Positions 47,785-58,670 are shown, counted from the stretch's first letter. The stretch is DNA of 64,000 nt from Bradyrhizobium sp. sGM-13 (GCF_018398875.1 NZ_JAGWDK010000006.1:1-64000); one strand, 5' to 3'. The notes: a model not told the origin generated them from the letters alone. A program made the numbers and translations.

Positions 47785-49476
47785 ATGTCTGGCGTTACTT
47801 TCAACCGCAAACGGGTCAAACTCAAGAAGCTTCTGGGAATCCGGGCGCGGCTTGCGCTGCTCGCCGTGATGTTGGTGGCGCCCTTGATGCTGGAACGGGT
47901 CCGTTCGCTCGAAGACGCGCGCGCCAAGCAGATCGCGATGGCTTCGGAGGAATACGCCAACACTACGCTGCACACTGCGGAGACCCAGCGCGAGGTCGTC
48001 TCCTCGGTCGAAACCATGCTGAAATCGGCCGCCTATATCCGCGCATCCAGCGGCATCGGGCGCAGTTGCGAAATCTTGCGCGCCAGCCTGCCGACCAACC
48101 TGCCCTGGATCCGCAGCATCATGATCGTCAGCAAGGACGGCGCGGTGCAGTGCTCGACGCTGAACATGCTGGTCGGCCTCAACATCGGCGACCGTGAGTA
48201 TTTCCGAAAGGCACAACAGACCCGCGACTTCGTCTTCAGCGATTATCTGTTCGCCAGGGTGAGCAATAGACCGATCCTGATGGCGGCCTATCCGGTAGCC
48301 GCAATTAATCCGGAAGAAGACGCTGTGGTGGTCGCCGGCATCAATCTCGACTGGATGTCGAAGATCATGGCCAAGCTCGGCGGGCGACCGGGCATTTCGG
48401 CGCTGCTGGTCGACGGCGCCGGCGTCGTGCTGGCTGCGCCGGCCGATGAGGCCAGCATGATTGGCAAGCCGCTCAACAACGTGCCGCTGCTGACGGCCAT
48501 CGCTCACAAGGCACTCGTTTCCGACACCCCGATGGGTTCGCTTTCCTTCACCGCAGCCGACGGGTCGCAACGCGCGATCAGTTTCGCGCGCATTCCCGGC
48601 ACGCAGTCCCGCCTGATCGTCAGCATCGATGAGGCCAAAATCACGGCGGAGATCAACCGCGATATCCGCACCGCCTATCTGCAACTCGGACTAGTCTGCC
48701 TGTTCGTGCTGCTCGGTGCGCTGATCGGCGCGGAAAAGCTCATCATCAACCCGATCGAAGTCATGACCGGCATGGCCAGGCGATTCGGCGAAGGCGACTG
48801 GTCGGCCCGCGTCTCGCATAGCCGCCTGCCGTCGGAATTCATGCCGCTGGCCCGCGCCTTCAACGCGATGGCGGCGCAACTCAGCCAGCGCGAACGCGAG
48901 CTCGTTGCCACCAACGACCGGCTCACCGTGATGGCCTCGATCGACATGCTCTCCGGCCTCGCCAACCGGCGCGGCTTCCAGAGCCGGCTCGATTTCGAAT
49001 GGATGAAGGCGCAGCAGTATCATAGCGAGCTGTCGCTGCTGATGATCGATGTCGATCACTTCAAGCTGTACAACGACACCTATGGCCACCCGGAAGGCGA
49101 CGCCTGCCTCACCCGGATCGGCGAAGCGCTGGCCGGCATCGCCGCCGATAATCTGGGCTTTGCCGGCCGCTATGGCGGCGAGGAGTTCTGCCTGCTGCTG
49201 CCGAACACCGGCCTTCAAAAAGCGCTGGAGATCGGTGAATCTGTGCGCGCCACCGTTCAAGGTCTCGCCCTGCCGCATATCACCTCGAGCTACTGCACCG
49301 TCACCGTCAGCGTCGGCGTCGCCGCAACGCTCCCGAACGACGCCCAAACCCCCGGCGAGCTGATCGAGGCGGCGGATGCCGCCCTCTACGCCGCCAAACA
49401 CCGCGGGCGAAATACCGTGGTCGAGCACGGCTTTGCAAAGCTGGTAGACCAGTCGGGGATCGCGATGGCCGGGTGA
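47785..49476 (+). CDS. Membrane diguanylate cyclase with sensory domain
   Basis: 563 residues from ATG 47785. A first helix (about residues 17-35, LALLAVMLVAPLML) and a second (298-320, LGLVCLFVLLGALIG) bracket a periplasmic Cache-like sensor region; a HAMP-like segment follows, and then a GGDEF domain with GGEEF at residues 464-468. The upstream region has no RxxD inhibitory site (DNLG occupies the place), so feedback inhibition by c-di-GMP is probably lost. It would make c-di-GMP in response to a periplasmic signal. A run of seven G precedes the ATG; the 47746 start is less likely. Confidence 0.9.
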   Translation: MSGVTFNRKRVKLKKLLGIRARLALLAVMLVAPLMLERVRSLEDARAKQIAMASEEYANTTLHTAETQREVVSSVETMLKSAAYIRASSGIGRSCEILRASLPTNLPWIRSIMIVSKDGAVQCSTLNMLVGLNIGDREYFRKAQQTRDFVFSDYLFARVSNRPILMAAYPVAAINPEEDAVVVAGINLDWMSKIMAKLGGRPGISALLVDGAGVVLAAPADEASMIGKPLNNVPLLTAIAHKALVSDTPMGSLSFTAADGSQRAISFARIPGTQSRLIVSIDEAKITAEINRDIRTAYLQLGLVCLFVLLGALIGAEKLIINPIEVMTGMARRFGEGDWSARVSHSRLPSEFMPLARAFNAMAAQLSQRERELVATNDRLTVMASIDMLSGLANRRGFQSRLDFEWMKAQQYHSELSLLMIDVDHFKLYNDTYGHPEGDACLTRIGEALAGIAADNLGFAGRYGGEEFCLLLPNTGLQKALEIGESVRATVQGLALPHITSSYCTVTVSVGVAATLPNDAQTPGELIEAADAALYAAKHRGRNTVVEHGFAKLVDQSGIAMAG

Positions 49477-49606
49477 GCGGACGCTCCACGCCATCGGCTA
49501 AAACGCCCCATCCCACTGTCCCAACCCGTTGACCCCGCGGCCGCTTTTGTGGCCTAGTCCGCCGTCCTCTGGACGGGACCCAAATCCACAAGAAGCCTGC
49601 GATTCC

Positions 49607-52231
49607 ATGACCTCCGAACGTTACAACGCCCGTGATTCCGAGCCGCGCTGGCAACGCCAGTGGGACGAAAAGGCGATCTTCGCCTCGAAAAACGACGATC
49701 CGCGGCCGAAGTACTACGTGCTCGAGATGTTCCCCTACCCGTCCGGGCGCATCCATATCGGGCATGTCCGGAACTACACGCTGGGCGACGTGCTGGCCCG
49801 CTTCATGCGCGCCAAGGGTTTCAACGTGCTGCACCCGATGGGCTGGGACGCCTTCGGGCTGCCGGCCGAGAATGCTGCGATCGAGCGCAAGGTCGCGCCC
49901 AAGGCCTGGACCTACGACAATATCGCCGCGATGAAGAAGCAGTTGCGATCGATCGGGCTGTCGCTCGACTGGTCGCGCGAATTCGCGACCTGCGATCCCA
50001 GCTACTACAAGCATCAGCAGAAGATGTTTCTGGACTTCTTGCGCGCGGGACTGGCCGAGCGCGAGAAGCGCAAGATCAATTGGGATCCGGTCGACATGAC
50101 CGTGCTCGCCAACGAACAGGTGATCGACGGCCGCGGCTGGCGCTCCGGCGCCGTCGTCGAGCAGCGCGAAATGAACCAGTGGGTCTTCAAGATCACGAAG
50201 TACTCGCAGGAACTGCTGGACGCGTTGGATGGGCTGGATCGCTGGCCGGACAAGGTCCGGCTGATGCAACGCAATTGGATCGGCCGCTCCGAGGGTTTGC
50301 TGATCCGCTTCGCGCTCGATTCCGCAACGACGTCGGCCGGTGAGACGGAGCTGAAGATCTTCACGACGCGTCCCGACACGCTGTTCGGCGCAAAATTCAT
50401 GGCGATCTCTGCCGATCATCCGCTGGCGCAGGCTGCGGCTGCGAAAAATCCAAAGCTCGCCGAGTTCATTGCGGACGTGAAGCGAATCGGCACCGCGCAG
50501 GAGATCATCGACACCGCCGAGAAGCAGGGCTTTGATACCGGCATCAAGGCTGTCCACCCGTTCGATCCGAGCTGGAAGCTGCCGGTCTATGTCGCGAACT
50601 TCGTGCTGATGGAATACGGCACCGGCGCCATCTTCGGCTGCCCCGCGCACGACCAGCGCGACCTCGATTTCGTCAACAAATACAATCTCGGCAATACGCC
50701 GGTCGTCTGCCCGGAAGGCCAGAACCCGAAAAGTTTCGTCATCACCGACACCGCCTATGACGGCGATGGCCGCATGATCAATTCCCGCTTCCTCGATGGC
50801 ATGACCATCGAGCAGGCCAAGGAGGAAGTCGCGAAGCGGCTGGAAAAGGAAATGCGCGGCAACGCACCCGTCGGCGAGCGGCAGGTGAACTTCCGCCTGC
50901 GCGATTGGGGCATCTCCCGCCAGCGCTATTGGGGCTGCCCGATCCCGGTGATCCACTGCCCGAAATGCGACGTGGTGCCGGTCCCCGACGACCAGCTGCC
51001 AGTGACGCTGCCGGAGGATGCCACCTTCGACAAACCCGGCAATGCGCTCGACCATCACCCGACCTGGAAGCACGTCACCTGCCCGAAATGCGGCGGCAAG
51101 GCGCAGCGTGAAACCGACACCATGGACACTTTCGTGGATTCGTCCTGGTATTTTGCGCGCTTCACCGATCCCTGGAACGAGAAGGCGCCGACCACGCCCG
51201 ATGTCGCCAACCGGATGATGCCGGTTGACCAGTATATCGGCGGCGTCGAGCACGCGATCCTGCATCTGCTCTATAGCCGCTTCTTCACCCGCGCGATGAA
51301 GGCGACCGGCCACATCGGCATGGACGAGCCGTTCGCCGGCATGTTCACGCAAGGGATGGTCGTGCACGAGACCTACCAAAAATCCGACGGCTCCTATGTG
51401 ACGCCAGCCGAGGTGAAGGTCGAGACCGGCGGCAATGGTCGCCGGGCCACGCTGCTCGACAGCGGCGAAGAGGTCGCGATCGGCGCGATCGAAAAAATGT
51501 CGAAGTCGAAGAAGAACACAGTCGACCCCGACGATATCATCGCGACCTACGGTGCCGATGTCGCGCGCTGGTTCATGCTGTCGGACTCCCCGCCCGATCG
51601 CGACGTGATCTGGAGCGACGAGCGCGTGCAGGGTGCCTCACGCTTCGTGCAGCGGCTGTGGCGACTGGTCAATGAATCCGCCGAAATCGCCAAGGTGGCC
51701 CCGGCCGCGCGGCCGGCTTCGTTCGGGGCGGATGCGCTTGGCTTGCGCAAGGCGGCCCATGGCGCGCTGAACAAGGTGTCGTCAGGTATCGAGCGGCTGC
51801 ATTTCAATGTCTGTCTTGCTCACATCCGTGAATTCACCAATGCGCTGGCCGAGGTGCTGGGCCGTGAGGAGAAGCCGGCGCCGGATCTGGCCTGGTCGGT
51901 CCGGGAGGCGGCAATCATCCTGGTTCAATTGTTCGCGCCGATGATGCCGCATCTGGCCGAGGAGTGCTGGCAGGTTCTGGGGCAGCCCGGGCTGATTTCG
52001 GAGGCCAACTGGCCCCAAATCGAACGCGATCTGCTGGTTGAAGACACTGTGACGCTGGTGGTCCAGGTCAATGGCAAGAAGCGGGGTGATGTTACCGTGC
52101 CACGGGTCGCCCAAAATCCGGAAATTGAGGCTGCCGTTTTGGCGCTCGATGCGGTAAAACTCGCCCTCGGCGGCAAGGCCGTCCGCAAGGTAATCGTAGT
52201 TCCCATGAGGATCGTGAATGTCGTTGGCTAG
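49607..52231 (+). CDS. leuS: Leucyl-tRNA synthetase
   Basis: An 874-residue class Ia synthetase. The HIGH-type motif is in [19 protein letters not shown] and the KMSKS motif in [13 protein letters not shown]. The editing CP1 domain (about residues 220-410, from [10 protein letters not shown]) has the TRPDTLFG and [15 protein letters not shown] motifs; the anticodon-binding C-terminal part begins near [17 protein letters not shown] 49607 starts [16 protein letters not shown], the usual N-terminus; the frame is open to 49529. The last codons overlap the start of lptE. Confidence 0.98.
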   Translation: MTSERYNARDSEPRWQRQWDEKAIFASKNDDPRPKYYVLEMFPYPSGRIHIGHVRNYTLGDVLARFMRAKGFNVLHPMGWDAFGLPAENAAIERKVAPKAWTYDNIAAMKKQLRSIGLSLDWSREFATCDPSYYKHQQKMFLDFLRAGLAEREKRKINWDPVDMTVLANEQVIDGRGWRSGAVVEQREMNQWVFKITKYSQELLDALDGLDRWPDKVRLMQRNWIGRSEGLLIRFALDSATTSAGETELKIFTTRPDTLFGAKFMAISADHPLAQAAAAKNPKLAEFIADVKRIGTAQEIIDTAEKQGFDTGIKAVHPFDPSWKLPVYVANFVLMEYGTGAIFGCPAHDQRDLDFVNKYNLGNTPVVCPEGQNPKSFVITDTAYDGDGRMINSRFLDGMTIEQAKEEVAKRLEKEMRGNAPVGERQVNFRLRDWGISRQRYWGCPIPVIHCPKCDVVPVPDDQLPVTLPEDATFDKPGNALDHHPTWKHVTCPKCGGKAQRETDTMDTFVDSSWYFARFTDPWNEKAPTTPDVANRMMPVDQYIGGVEHAILHLLYSRFFTRAMKATGHIGMDEPFAGMFTQGMVVHETYQKSDGSYVTPAEVKVETGGNGRRATLLDSGEEVAIGAIEKMSKSKKNTVDPDDIIATYGADVARWFMLSDSPPDRDVIWSDERVQGASRFVQRLWRLVNESAEIAKVAPAARPASFGADALGLRKAAHGALNKVSSGIERLHFNVCLAHIREFTNALAEVLGREEKPAPDLAWSVREAAIILVQLFAPMMPHLAEECWQVLGQPGLISEANWPQIERDLLVEDTVTLVVQVNGKKRGDVTVPRVAQNPEIEAAVLALDAVKLALGGKAVRKVIVVPMRIVNVVG

Positions 52232-52769
52232 GACCCGGATCGCCGTTCGGCTGATCGCCGTCGCCGCTCTGGCGGCACTCACGGCCGGCTGTTTCCAGCC
52301 GATGTATGCCGAACGTACCGACGGCAAGCCCGGCCTTCGCGAAAAGCTGATGGGCGTGGAAATCCCGCCGGTCGACAAGAACAACGCCTCGCGGGAAGCC
52401 CGAATTCAGGTCGAAATCCGCAACGCACTGGCGTTCAAGCTCTACGGCAACGCCACCGGCATGCCGCCGACCCATCGCTTGGTGCTGCGGTTCAACACCA
52501 CCCGCTCTTCGCTGATTCTGGATCCGGCCACCGCCCTGCCGTCGAGTGAAAACTACGGCATCGACGCGCAGTACAATCTCATCGACCTCGCCACCAACAA
52601 ATCGGTCATGACGGGCACCACGTTCTCCCGCGTGTCCTATGACGTCCCCGGCCAGTTGCAGCGCTTCGCCCGCGCCCGCGCCTTCCGCGACGCCGAGGAC
52701 CGCGCCGCCAACGAGATCGCCGAAAACATCCAGACTCGGCTCGCGTCCTACTTCTACGCCGGCACCTGA
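52218..52769 (+). CDS. lptE: LPS-assembly lipoprotein LptE
   Basis: A 183-residue lipoprotein with a signal peptide and lipobox ([10 protein letters not shown], lipidated Cys at about residue 25). The mature part is the LptE/RlpB-type alpha/beta fold with alternating strands ([18 protein letters not shown]). It acts at the outer membrane with LptD to insert LPS. The start lies 14 bp inside leuS, so the two are translationally coupled, and holA follows. The order leuS-lptE-holA is conserved in many proteobacteria. Confidence 0.92.
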   Translation: MSLARTRIAVRLIAVAALAALTAGCFQPMYAERTDGKPGLREKLMGVEIPPVDKNNASREARIQVEIRNALAFKLYGNATGMPPTHRLVLRFNTTRSSLILDPATALPSSENYGIDAQYNLIDLATNKSVMTGTTFSRVSYDVPGQLQRFARARAFRDAEDRAANEIAENIQTRLASYFYAGT

Positions 52770-52778
52770 TGTTCCGTC

Positions 52779-53807
52779 GTGGTCGCGCTCCGCGGAAAAG
52801 ACATCGACGCTTTTCTCGCCCGGCCTGATGCCGGCCGCCCTATCATCCTGCTGTACGGTCCCGACGCCGGTCTCGTGCGCGAGCGCGCCGACGCGCTGAT
52901 TGCATCGGCGGTCGACGATCCCAATGATCCCTTTTCGCTGGTGCGGCTCGACGGCGACGAGCTGGCCGCCGAGCCATCGCGACTGGTCGATGAGGCGATG
53001 ACGATCCCGATGTTCGGCGGCCGGCGGGCGATCCGTGTGCGCGCCGGCTCCCGCAGTTTTGCCAGCGGCGTCGATACGCTGGCTGATTCGCCGATCAAGG
53101 ATTGCCGCATTGTGATCGAGGCCGGCGAGTTGCGGCCCGAGTCGCCGCTGCGCAAGGCCTGCGAGCGCGCCAAGAGCGCAGTCGCCATCGCCTGCTATCC
53201 CGACACCGAGCGCGACCTTGCTCGATTGATCGACGAGGAACTACGGACTTCCAATTTGCGCATCGCCGCGGATGCCCGCGCCGTGCTGATGTCGCTGCTT
53301 GGCGGCGACCGCCAGGCCTCGCGCAACGAGCTCCGCAAGCTCGCGCTCTATGCCCATGGCAAGGGCGAAATTTCGCTCGACGACGTCATGACCGTCGTCT
53401 CCGATGCGTCCGAGCTAAAGCTCGATCCGATCGTCGATGGCGCGTTTGCCGGCAAGCCGGATTTGGTCGAAAGCGAATTCGCCAAGGCGATGGTCGCCGG
53501 CACCTATCCCCGCGTGATCATCTCGGCCGCGCAGCGTCAGGCCGCGTGGCTGCATAAATCGGCGCTTGCGGTTGCTGACGGAACGCCCGTCTCCAGTTTG
53601 CTCGAGGGCGGCTATCCGCGCTTGCACTTTTCGCGAAAGGGCGCCGTCGAAATCGCGCTGCGCAATTTCAGTGCGGCGCGGCTTGCCGGGATCATTGACC
53701 AGCTCGGAACCGCCGCGCTCGACATGCGCAAGCAGGCCTCGCTGGCATCAGCCATCGCGCTACGCACGCTGCTGTCGATTGCGGCGAATGCCAAGCGGCG
53801 GGGGTGA
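52779..53807 (+). CDS. holA: DNA polymerase III delta subunit
   Basis: A 342-residue clamp-loader subunit that opens the beta sliding clamp. VALRGKDIDAFL starts it; ILLYGPDAGLVRERADAL is the P-loop-like segment. There is an AAA+-like fold and a C-terminal collar domain, and the SSLLEGGYPRLHFSRKGAVE region is typical. It starts at GTG 52779, 9 bp after the lptE stop. A family A repeat follows the stop, opposite parB. Confidence 0.95.
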   Translation: MVALRGKDIDAFLARPDAGRPIILLYGPDAGLVRERADALIASAVDDPNDPFSLVRLDGDELAAEPSRLVDEAMTIPMFGGRRAIRVRAGSRSFASGVDTLADSPIKDCRIVIEAGELRPESPLRKACERAKSAVAIACYPDTERDLARLIDEELRTSNLRIAADARAVLMSLLGGDRQASRNELRKLALYAHGKGEISLDDVMTVVSDASELKLDPIVDGAFAGKPDLVESEFAKAMVAGTYPRVIISAAQRQAAWLHKSALAVADGTPVSSLLEGGYPRLHFSRKGAVEIALRNFSAARLAGIIDQLGTAALDMRKQASLASAIALRTLLSIAANAKRRG

Positions 53808-53830
53808 GCTATCAGGCGCCAGAATCTCGG

Positions 53831-53960
53831 CGTCGTCCCTGCGAACGCAGGGACCCATAACCACAGGATCTTGTTGACTAGGAAGGCCGTCGAGCAGTTC
53901 GCCTAATAAATTCCGCCGCGGCGTATGGGTCCGGGTCGGGCTTCGCTTGCCCGGGACGAT
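53831..53960. repeat. Dispersed palindromic repeat, family A copy 4
   Basis: About 130 bp from CGTCGTCC (53831) to GGGACGAT (53953-53960), with the left mini-hairpin (TCCCTGCGAACGCAGGGA), interior ACCCATAACCACAGGA, GTTGAC, CCGCGGCGTATGGGTCC and the right-end CGGGCTTCGCTTGCCCGGG. It fills the gap between the convergent holA and parB genes. Confidence 0.85.
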
Positions 53961-53969
53961 GGAGATATC

Positions 53970-54854
53970 TCAACTCCCCTTCTCCAGCCGCCGCATCACC
54001 TCGTCGAGCTGTTCGAGGTTGCGATAGCTGATCTGGACTGTGCCGCCGGGATCGCGGTGGTTGACGATCACTTTGAGGCCGAGCGCGTCGCTGACGCGTT
54101 TCTCCAGCGCGATGGTGTCGGGATCCTTTGTTTTGCCGCCACCGCTGCGCGCCTTCTGCGGCTTGCGCTCTGGCACGCCCTCTTCGTGGGCAAGCGCCTC
54201 GGTCTGACGGACGTTGAGGCCTTCGGCGACGATGCGCTTGGCGGCCGCCAGCGGATCGGGCACGCTGATCAGCGCACGGGCGTGTCCCGCCGACAATTCG
54301 CCGCTCGCGATAAGAGCCTGCACCTCCGCCGGCAGCTTCGTCAGCCGCATCATGTTGGCGACGTGGCTGCGGCTCTTGCCGACTTCCTTGGCGATGTCTT
54401 CCTGGCTCCGTTTGAATTCGTCGGCCAGCGCGTGATAACCCTGCGCCTCTTCCATCGCGTTGAGGTCTTCGCGCTGCACGTTCTCGATGATCATGATCTC
54501 GAGCGCGTCGCCGTCGCTGACATCGATGGGAACGATCGGCACCTCGTGCAAGCTGGCGAGCTGCGCCGCGCGCCAGCGCCGTTCGCCAGCGATGATCTCA
54601 TAGCGGTCCTGCGTGCCCTTCACCGGCCGCACCACGATCGGCTGGATCACGCCGTGCTGCTTCACGGAGGAGGCAAGCTCGCCCAGTTCGGCATCGGAAA
54701 ATGTCCGGCGTGGGTTGCGCGGATTTGGTTTTAGAAATTCGATCGGTACCTTGCGCTGGTTGCGCGGCCGTTCGACATGCGCGGCCTCGCCGCCGACGTC
54801 CCCGATCAGACTTGCGAGACCACGACCCAGTCGCGAACGCGTTTCGTCGGCCAT
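53970..54854 (-). CDS. parB: Chromosome partitioning protein ParB
   Basis: A 294-residue CTPase clamp that binds parS and spreads along DNA. The N-terminal basic segment carries GLASLIGDVG, the ParA-contact region. VPIEFLKPNPRNPRRTF and IIAGERRWRAAQLASL are the box I and GERR CTP-binding motifs. The helix-turn-helix is in SQEDIAKEVGKSRSHVANMMRL, and the C-terminal dimer domain ends the protein. Start 54854 is used because GGGAG precedes it; a GTG at 54878 is possible. It is downstream of parA on the same strand. Confidence 0.96.
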   Translation of the reverse strand: MADETRSRLGRGLASLIGDVGGEAAHVERPRNQRKVPIEFLKPNPRNPRRTFSDAELGELASSVKQHGVIQPIVVRPVKGTQDRYEIIAGERRWRAAQLASLHEVPIVPIDVSDGDALEIMIIENVQREDLNAMEEAQGYHALADEFKRSQEDIAKEVGKSRSHVANMMRLTKLPAEVQALIASGELSAGHARALISVPDPLAAAKRIVAEGLNVRQTEALAHEEGVPERKPQKARSGGGKTKDPDTIALEKRVSDALGLKVIVNHRDPGGTVQISYRNLEQLDEVMRRLEKGS

Positions 54855-54914
54855 CGCCGCCAACTCCCTAGGATTCACTTGGCTACTCCACTACAGAATT
54901 CGATTGCTCGGTTG

Positions 54915-54940
54915 GGTGGGCAAAGCGACGCGTGCCCACC
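54915..54940. repeat. Small hairpin GGTGGGCA / TGCCCACC beside family B copy 2
   Basis: GGTGGGCA (54915-54922) and TGCCCACC (54933-54940) are perfect reverse complements with a 10-nt loop. It is directly followed by the family B element and may be part of a composite repeat. It lies between parA and parB. Confidence 0.6.
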
Positions 54941-54959
54941 AGCTTTCGCGACGGCGCGC

Positions 54960-55037
54960 GTAGGATGGGTAGAGGAAGCGAACCCATCACCATCATCGCG
55001 CGCTTTGATGGGTATCGCTGCGCTCAACCCATCCTAC
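54960..55037. repeat. Dispersed inverted repeat, family B copy 2
   Basis: 78 bp with perfect 11-bp terminal inverted repeats GTAGGATGGGT (54960-54970) and ACCCATCCTAC (55027-55037), as in 11073-11147. It lies between the parA stop and the parB start. Confidence 0.85.
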
Positions 55038-55044
55038 ATTCCCT

Positions 55045-55896
55045 CTAATGCGTCCTCAGCTCGCGCTCGCGCTGGATCACTTCCGTCGCAAGCTTCAGAT
55101 ACGCTTCGCTGCCAACGCATTTGAGATCGTAGACCAGCACCGGCTTGCCGTAGGACGGCGCCTCGGAGATGCGGACGTTGCGCGGAATCATGGTGTCGTA
55201 GACCTTGGAGCCCATGAATTGCCTGACGTCGGCGACCACCTGGTTCGACAGGTTGTTGCGCGAGTCGAACATCGTCAGCACGATGCCGTGGATCGACAGG
55301 TTCGGATTGAGTGTCGAGCGCACCTGCTCCACCGTCTGCAGCAATTGCGACAGACCCTCGAGCGCGAAAAACTCGCACTGCAACGGCACCAGGATCGCGT
55401 CCGACGCTGCCATCGCGTTGACGGTGAGCAGATTGAGCGACGGCGGACAATCGATCAGCACATAAGTGTAGTCGGTGTCGGGCGCCGCGTTTTTGTTCAA
55501 CGCCGCGATCGCATCGCGCAGGCGGAACGCGCGGCCAGGCGTGGTGCCGAGTTCGAGCTCGAGGCCCGACAGATCCATCGTCGAGGACGCGATGTGCAGC
55601 CGCGGCACCGCGGTGGCAACCACCGCGTCGCGCAGCGGCGCTTCACCGATCAGCACGTCGTAGGTCGAGCAGTTGCGGTTGCGTCGATCGATGCCAAGGC
55701 CTGTCGAAGCGTTGCCCTGCGGATCGAGATCGACGATCAGAACGCGCTCGCCAATCGCGGCGAGCGCGGTGCCAAGATTGATCGCTGTGGTAGTCTTGCC
55801 GACGCCACCCTTCTGGTTGGCGAGCGACAGGATGCGTGGATGAGGCGGCGGAGTTGGTTCCCTATCATCTTGATATAATTCATCTAATTCGGTCAT
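55045..55896 (-). CDS. parA: Chromosome partitioning ATPase ParA
   Basis: A 283-residue ParA/Soj ATPase. The deviant Walker A motif is NQKGGVGKTTTAINLG, followed by VLIVDLDPQGNASTGLG and the VLIDCPPSLNLLTVNAM Walker B region. The N-terminal 20 residues are acidic and Pro-rich. It drives origin segregation with ParB. The start overlaps the rsmG stop by 4 bp (ATGA), so these are translationally coupled, and parB lies downstream past a family B repeat. Confidence 0.97.
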   Translation of the reverse strand: MTELDELYQDDREPTPPPHPRILSLANQKGGVGKTTTAINLGTALAAIGERVLIVDLDPQGNASTGLGIDRRNRNCSTYDVLIGEAPLRDAVVATAVPRLHIASSTMDLSGLELELGTTPGRAFRLRDAIAALNKNAAPDTDYTYVLIDCPPSLNLLTVNAMAASDAILVPLQCEFFALEGLSQLLQTVEQVRSTLNPNLSIHGIVLTMFDSRNNLSNQVVADVRQFMGSKVYDTMIPRNVRISEAPSYGKPVLVYDLKCVGSEAYLKLATEVIQRERELRTH

Positions 55897-56591
55897 GCCC
55901 GATCGCCATGTGTGATCGCGGAGGGGTTGCGCCGCTCGATCCGATCGAGTTCGACGATCCAGCCGTGCCCGCCCGTTCGGCTGGAATGGAGTCGCGGTTC
56001 AATACTCCAATATTTGGTGGCCTCGGTCAATTCAGCCTCTACATCTTGACCTTTGAGAAACAGCGCTTTCGCGCCACTGCTCACAAACGGTTCCGCGAAA
56101 CCGACAAGCTGATGTAACGGAGCCAGCGCCCGCGCAGTGACGCAATCGACGCGGCTACCGATTCTATCCACAATATCCCCGATTCCCGCCAAATGCACGG
56201 TTGCGACCGCAGAAGTTACGCGGACCGCCTCGCGCAGAAAGGCTGCCTTCTTGGCGTTGCGCTCGACCAAATGGACGTTGGCGCCCGGCGTCTCCGCCAA
56301 TGCGCAAGCGAGCACCACGCCGGGGAAGCCTCCACCGCTACCGAGATCGACCCAAATTTTTGCGGACGGCGCCAGGTCGAGGAGTTGCAGCGAATCGGAG
56401 ATGTGACGGGTCCACAGATTCGGAAGCGTCGATGGCGCCACGAGATTCGTTTTGGTTTGCCATTCGATGAGGAGATCGACATAGAGATTCAGCCGCTTCT
56501 CCGTTTCACGTGAAACGGGAGTGAGGGCCAGAGCGGCGGCCTTGTCTGAGGGCAGGATTGGGGAGAGGCTGGGGGCGGCGGCCTTCGCCAT
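55893..56591 (-). CDS. rsmG: 16S rRNA m7G527 methyltransferase RsmG
   Basis: About 232 residues from ATG 56591. The SAM-binding motif is WVDLGSGGGFPGVVLA and the family block VTARALAPLHQLVGFAEPF follows. A parS core (56503-56516) lies inside the coding region and encodes Val-Ser-Arg-Glu-Thr near residue 27. The longer frame to 56651 is possible but adds residues that are not typical. The stop overlaps parA by 4 bp. It is part of the rsmG-parA-parB unit. Confidence 0.95.
   Translation of the reverse strand: MAKAAAPSLSPILPSDKAAALALTPVSRETEKRLNLYVDLLIEWQTKTNLVAPSTLPNLWTRHISDSLQLLDLAPSAKIWVDLGSGGGFPGVVLACALAETPGANVHLVERNAKKAAFLREAVRVTSAVATVHLAGIGDIVDRIGSRVDCVTARALAPLHQLVGFAEPFVSSGAKALFLKGQDVEAELTEATKYWSIEPRLHSSRTGGHGWIVELDRIERRNPSAITHGDRA
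56503..56516. other. parS site 1 (inside rsmG)
   Basis: GTTTCACGTGAAAC, the palindromic core of the bacterial parS consensus TGTTTCACGTGAAACA, lies in the rsmG coding frame. It reads GTT TCA CGT GAA AC on the top strand and is its own complement. It is a ParB loading site candidate. Confidence 0.92.
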
Positions 56592-56664
56592 ATTGGTCTC
56601 GCTGAGCGCATCAATCGTAGGGTGAGGAGAGAAGCGATATCCATCAATCACGGGAGCACCCGGC

Positions 56665-56696
56665 GATGGGTATCGCTACGCTCCACCCATCCTATA
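56665..56696. repeat. Family B half element
   Basis: GATGGGTATCGCTACGCTCC followed by ACCCATCCTATA repeats the right half of the family B element, without the left GTAGGATGGGT end. It lies between the mnmG stop and the rsmG start, beside parS 2. Confidence 0.7.
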
Positions 56697-56701
56697 TCCT
56701 C

Positions 56702-56715
56702 GTTTCACGTGAAAC
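56702..56715. other. parS site 2
   Basis: GTTTCACGTGAAAC, the 14-bp parS core, between mnmG and rsmG just outside the mnmG stop codon. Flank bases are C before and A after. Confidence 0.93.
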
Positions 56716-56720
56716 AGCCT

Positions 56721-58604
56721 TTACGCGCTCGCCTTCGCATTCTTGCGCCGCGCCTCGCGCCGGAGATAGGCCGCCAGAATACCTAGCGCCGCGGGCGTCA
56801 AACCGTCGAGCCGACCCGCCTGCCCCACTGTCCGCGGCCGCGCCGCTACAAGCTTGGCGCGCGCTTCGTTGGAAAGTCCGGGGACGTCGGCATAGTCGAT
56901 ATCGGTCAGGACCAAACCCTCGTCGCGCCGAAAGGCATCAACGTCGGCGGTCTGGCGCTTGAGATAGACATCGTACTTGGCGTCGATCTCGAGATGCACG
57001 GCGATCGATGGATCGATGGCCGAGAGCTCCGGCCATATGCTGCGCAGGGCAGTCCACTCGATCTCCGGGTAGGCCAGCAACTCAAACGCCGAGCGCCGAT
57101 GGCCGTCCCGGTTGAGTGCAAGACCATGCTTGGCCGCTTCGTTCGGAGTGATCATCAGTGACTTGGCCAAAGCCTTGGCGGCATCCAACGCTGCCATCTT
57201 GCCGCGATGCCGCTGCGAACGCGGCTGTCCTACGCAGCCCAAGGCAATGCCCTTGTCGGTCAGGCGCTGGTCGGCGTTGTCGGCTCGGAGCGTCAGGCGG
57301 TACTCGGCCCGCGAGGTGAACATCCGATATGGCTCGGTGATCCCGCGGGTCACGAGGTCGTCGATCATCACCCCGAGATAACCGTCAGCGCGATCGAACA
57401 CGATCGGATCGGCCCCACCCGCCATCAACGCAGCGTTCAGACCGGCAACGATTCCCTGGGCCGCCGCCTCTTCATATCCCGTCGTCCCGTTGATCTGTCC
57501 GGCCAGGAAAAGACCCGGCAGGCGCTTGGTCTGCAGGGTCGGCTCCAGCTCACGCGGATCGACGTGATCGTATTCGATGGCATAACCCGGCCGAACCATC
57601 TTCACCCGTTCGAGCCCGCGAATGGTCGCGAGGATCGCGAGCTGGACTTCCTCCGGCAGCGAGGTCGAGATGCCGTTGGGGTAGACGGTCGCGTCGTCGA
57701 GCCCCTCCGGCTCCAGGAAGATCTGGTGGCCATCGCGATCGCCGAACCGGACAATCTTGTCCTCGATCGAGGGACAATAGCGCGGGCCGCTGCTCTTGAT
57801 CTGCCCGGAATACATCGGCGAGCGATGCACATTGGCCCGGAGCACCTCGTGGGTCGCTGGGGTCGTCCGGGTGATCCCGCACTGGATCTGCGGCGTCGTG
57901 ATACGATCGGTCATGACCGAGAACGGCTCAGGCGGATCGTCGCCGGGCTGCATTTCAACGGCGGCCCAGTCGATGGTCGTGCCATCGAGCCGCGGCGGCG
58001 TGCCGGTCTTCAGCCGTCCAAGCGTAAAGCCGGCGCGCTCGAACGAGGCCGACAGCCCCATCGCAGGCGCCTCCCCGACCCGGCCCGCCGGCCAGTTCTT
58101 TTCTCCGAGATGGATGAGACCGCGCAAAAAGGTCCCGGTCGTGATGACCACGGCTCCCGCCGAAAGCAGCCTTCCCTCGATCAAGCGGATTCCAGCGACC
58201 TGGCCGTTCGAGACGATCAGCTCGTCCGCTTCACCTTCGATCACGCTGAGATTAGTGGTCTCCCGGATCGCCGTCTGCATGGCCGCAGCATAAAGCTTGC
58301 GATCTGCCTGGGCGCGCGGTCCACGGACGGCCGGACCCTTGCGGCGATTCAACATCCGAAACTGGATCCCGCCGGCATCCGCCACCCGGCCCATTAGGCC
58401 ATCGAGAGCATCGACTTCACGGACCAGATGACCCTTGCCGAGACCGCCGATAGCGGGATTGCAGGACATTGCCCCGACAGTCGCAAACCGATGAGTCACC
58501 AAGGCCGTCTTCGCATCCATCCGCGCAGCCGCGCTCGCGGCCTCACAGCCGGCGTGGCCGCCGCCAATAACAACGACGTCGAAGGAGTCTGCTTGGAAAA
58601 TCAT
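56721..58604 (-). CDS. mnmG: tRNA uridine 5-carboxymethylaminomethyl modification enzyme
   Basis: A 627-residue FAD enzyme that with MnmE modifies the wobble uridine of certain tRNAs. The FAD-binding start is [43 protein letters not shown]-type glycine stretches and [24 protein letters not shown] are the GidA signatures. ATG 58604 gives the usual N-terminus [16 protein letters not shown]; the frame is open to 58739, but that extension contains the parS sites. It is flanked by parS on both sides. Confidence 0.97.
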   Translation of the reverse strand: MIFQADSFDVVVIGGGHAGCEAASAAARMDAKTALVTHRFATVGAMSCNPAIGGLGKGHLVREVDALDGLMGRVADAGGIQFRMLNRRKGPAVRGPRAQADRKLYAAAMQTAIRETTNLSVIEGEADELIVSNGQVAGIRLIEGRLLSAGAVVITTGTFLRGLIHLGEKNWPAGRVGEAPAMGLSASFERAGFTLGRLKTGTPPRLDGTTIDWAAVEMQPGDDPPEPFSVMTDRITTPQIQCGITRTTPATHEVLRANVHRSPMYSGQIKSSGPRYCPSIEDKIVRFGDRDGHQIFLEPEGLDDATVYPNGISTSLPEEVQLAILATIRGLERVKMVRPGYAIEYDHVDPRELEPTLQTKRLPGLFLAGQINGTTGYEEAAAQGIVAGLNAALMAGGADPIVFDRADGYLGVMIDDLVTRGITEPYRMFTSRAEYRLTLRADNADQRLTDKGIALGCVGQPRSQRHRGKMAALDAAKALAKSLMITPNEAAKHGLALNRDGHRRSAFELLAYPEIEWTALRSIWPELSAIDPSIAVHLEIDAKYDVYLKRQTADVDAFRRDEGLVLTDIDYADVPGLSNEARAKLVAARPRTVGQAGRLDGLTPAALGILAAYLRREARRKNAKASA

Positions 58605-58670
58605 GCCGCGACTTCTATCGCGGAGTTTGAAAACGCGGAAGAAAGAATTGCTTGGATGTTGAGGTTCGGC

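Noticed and set aside
49307..51379. 690-residue leftward frame antisense to leuS
   Set aside because: Overlaps leuS and the 3' end of the diguanylate cyclase; no motif or start signal; composition typical of a shadow.
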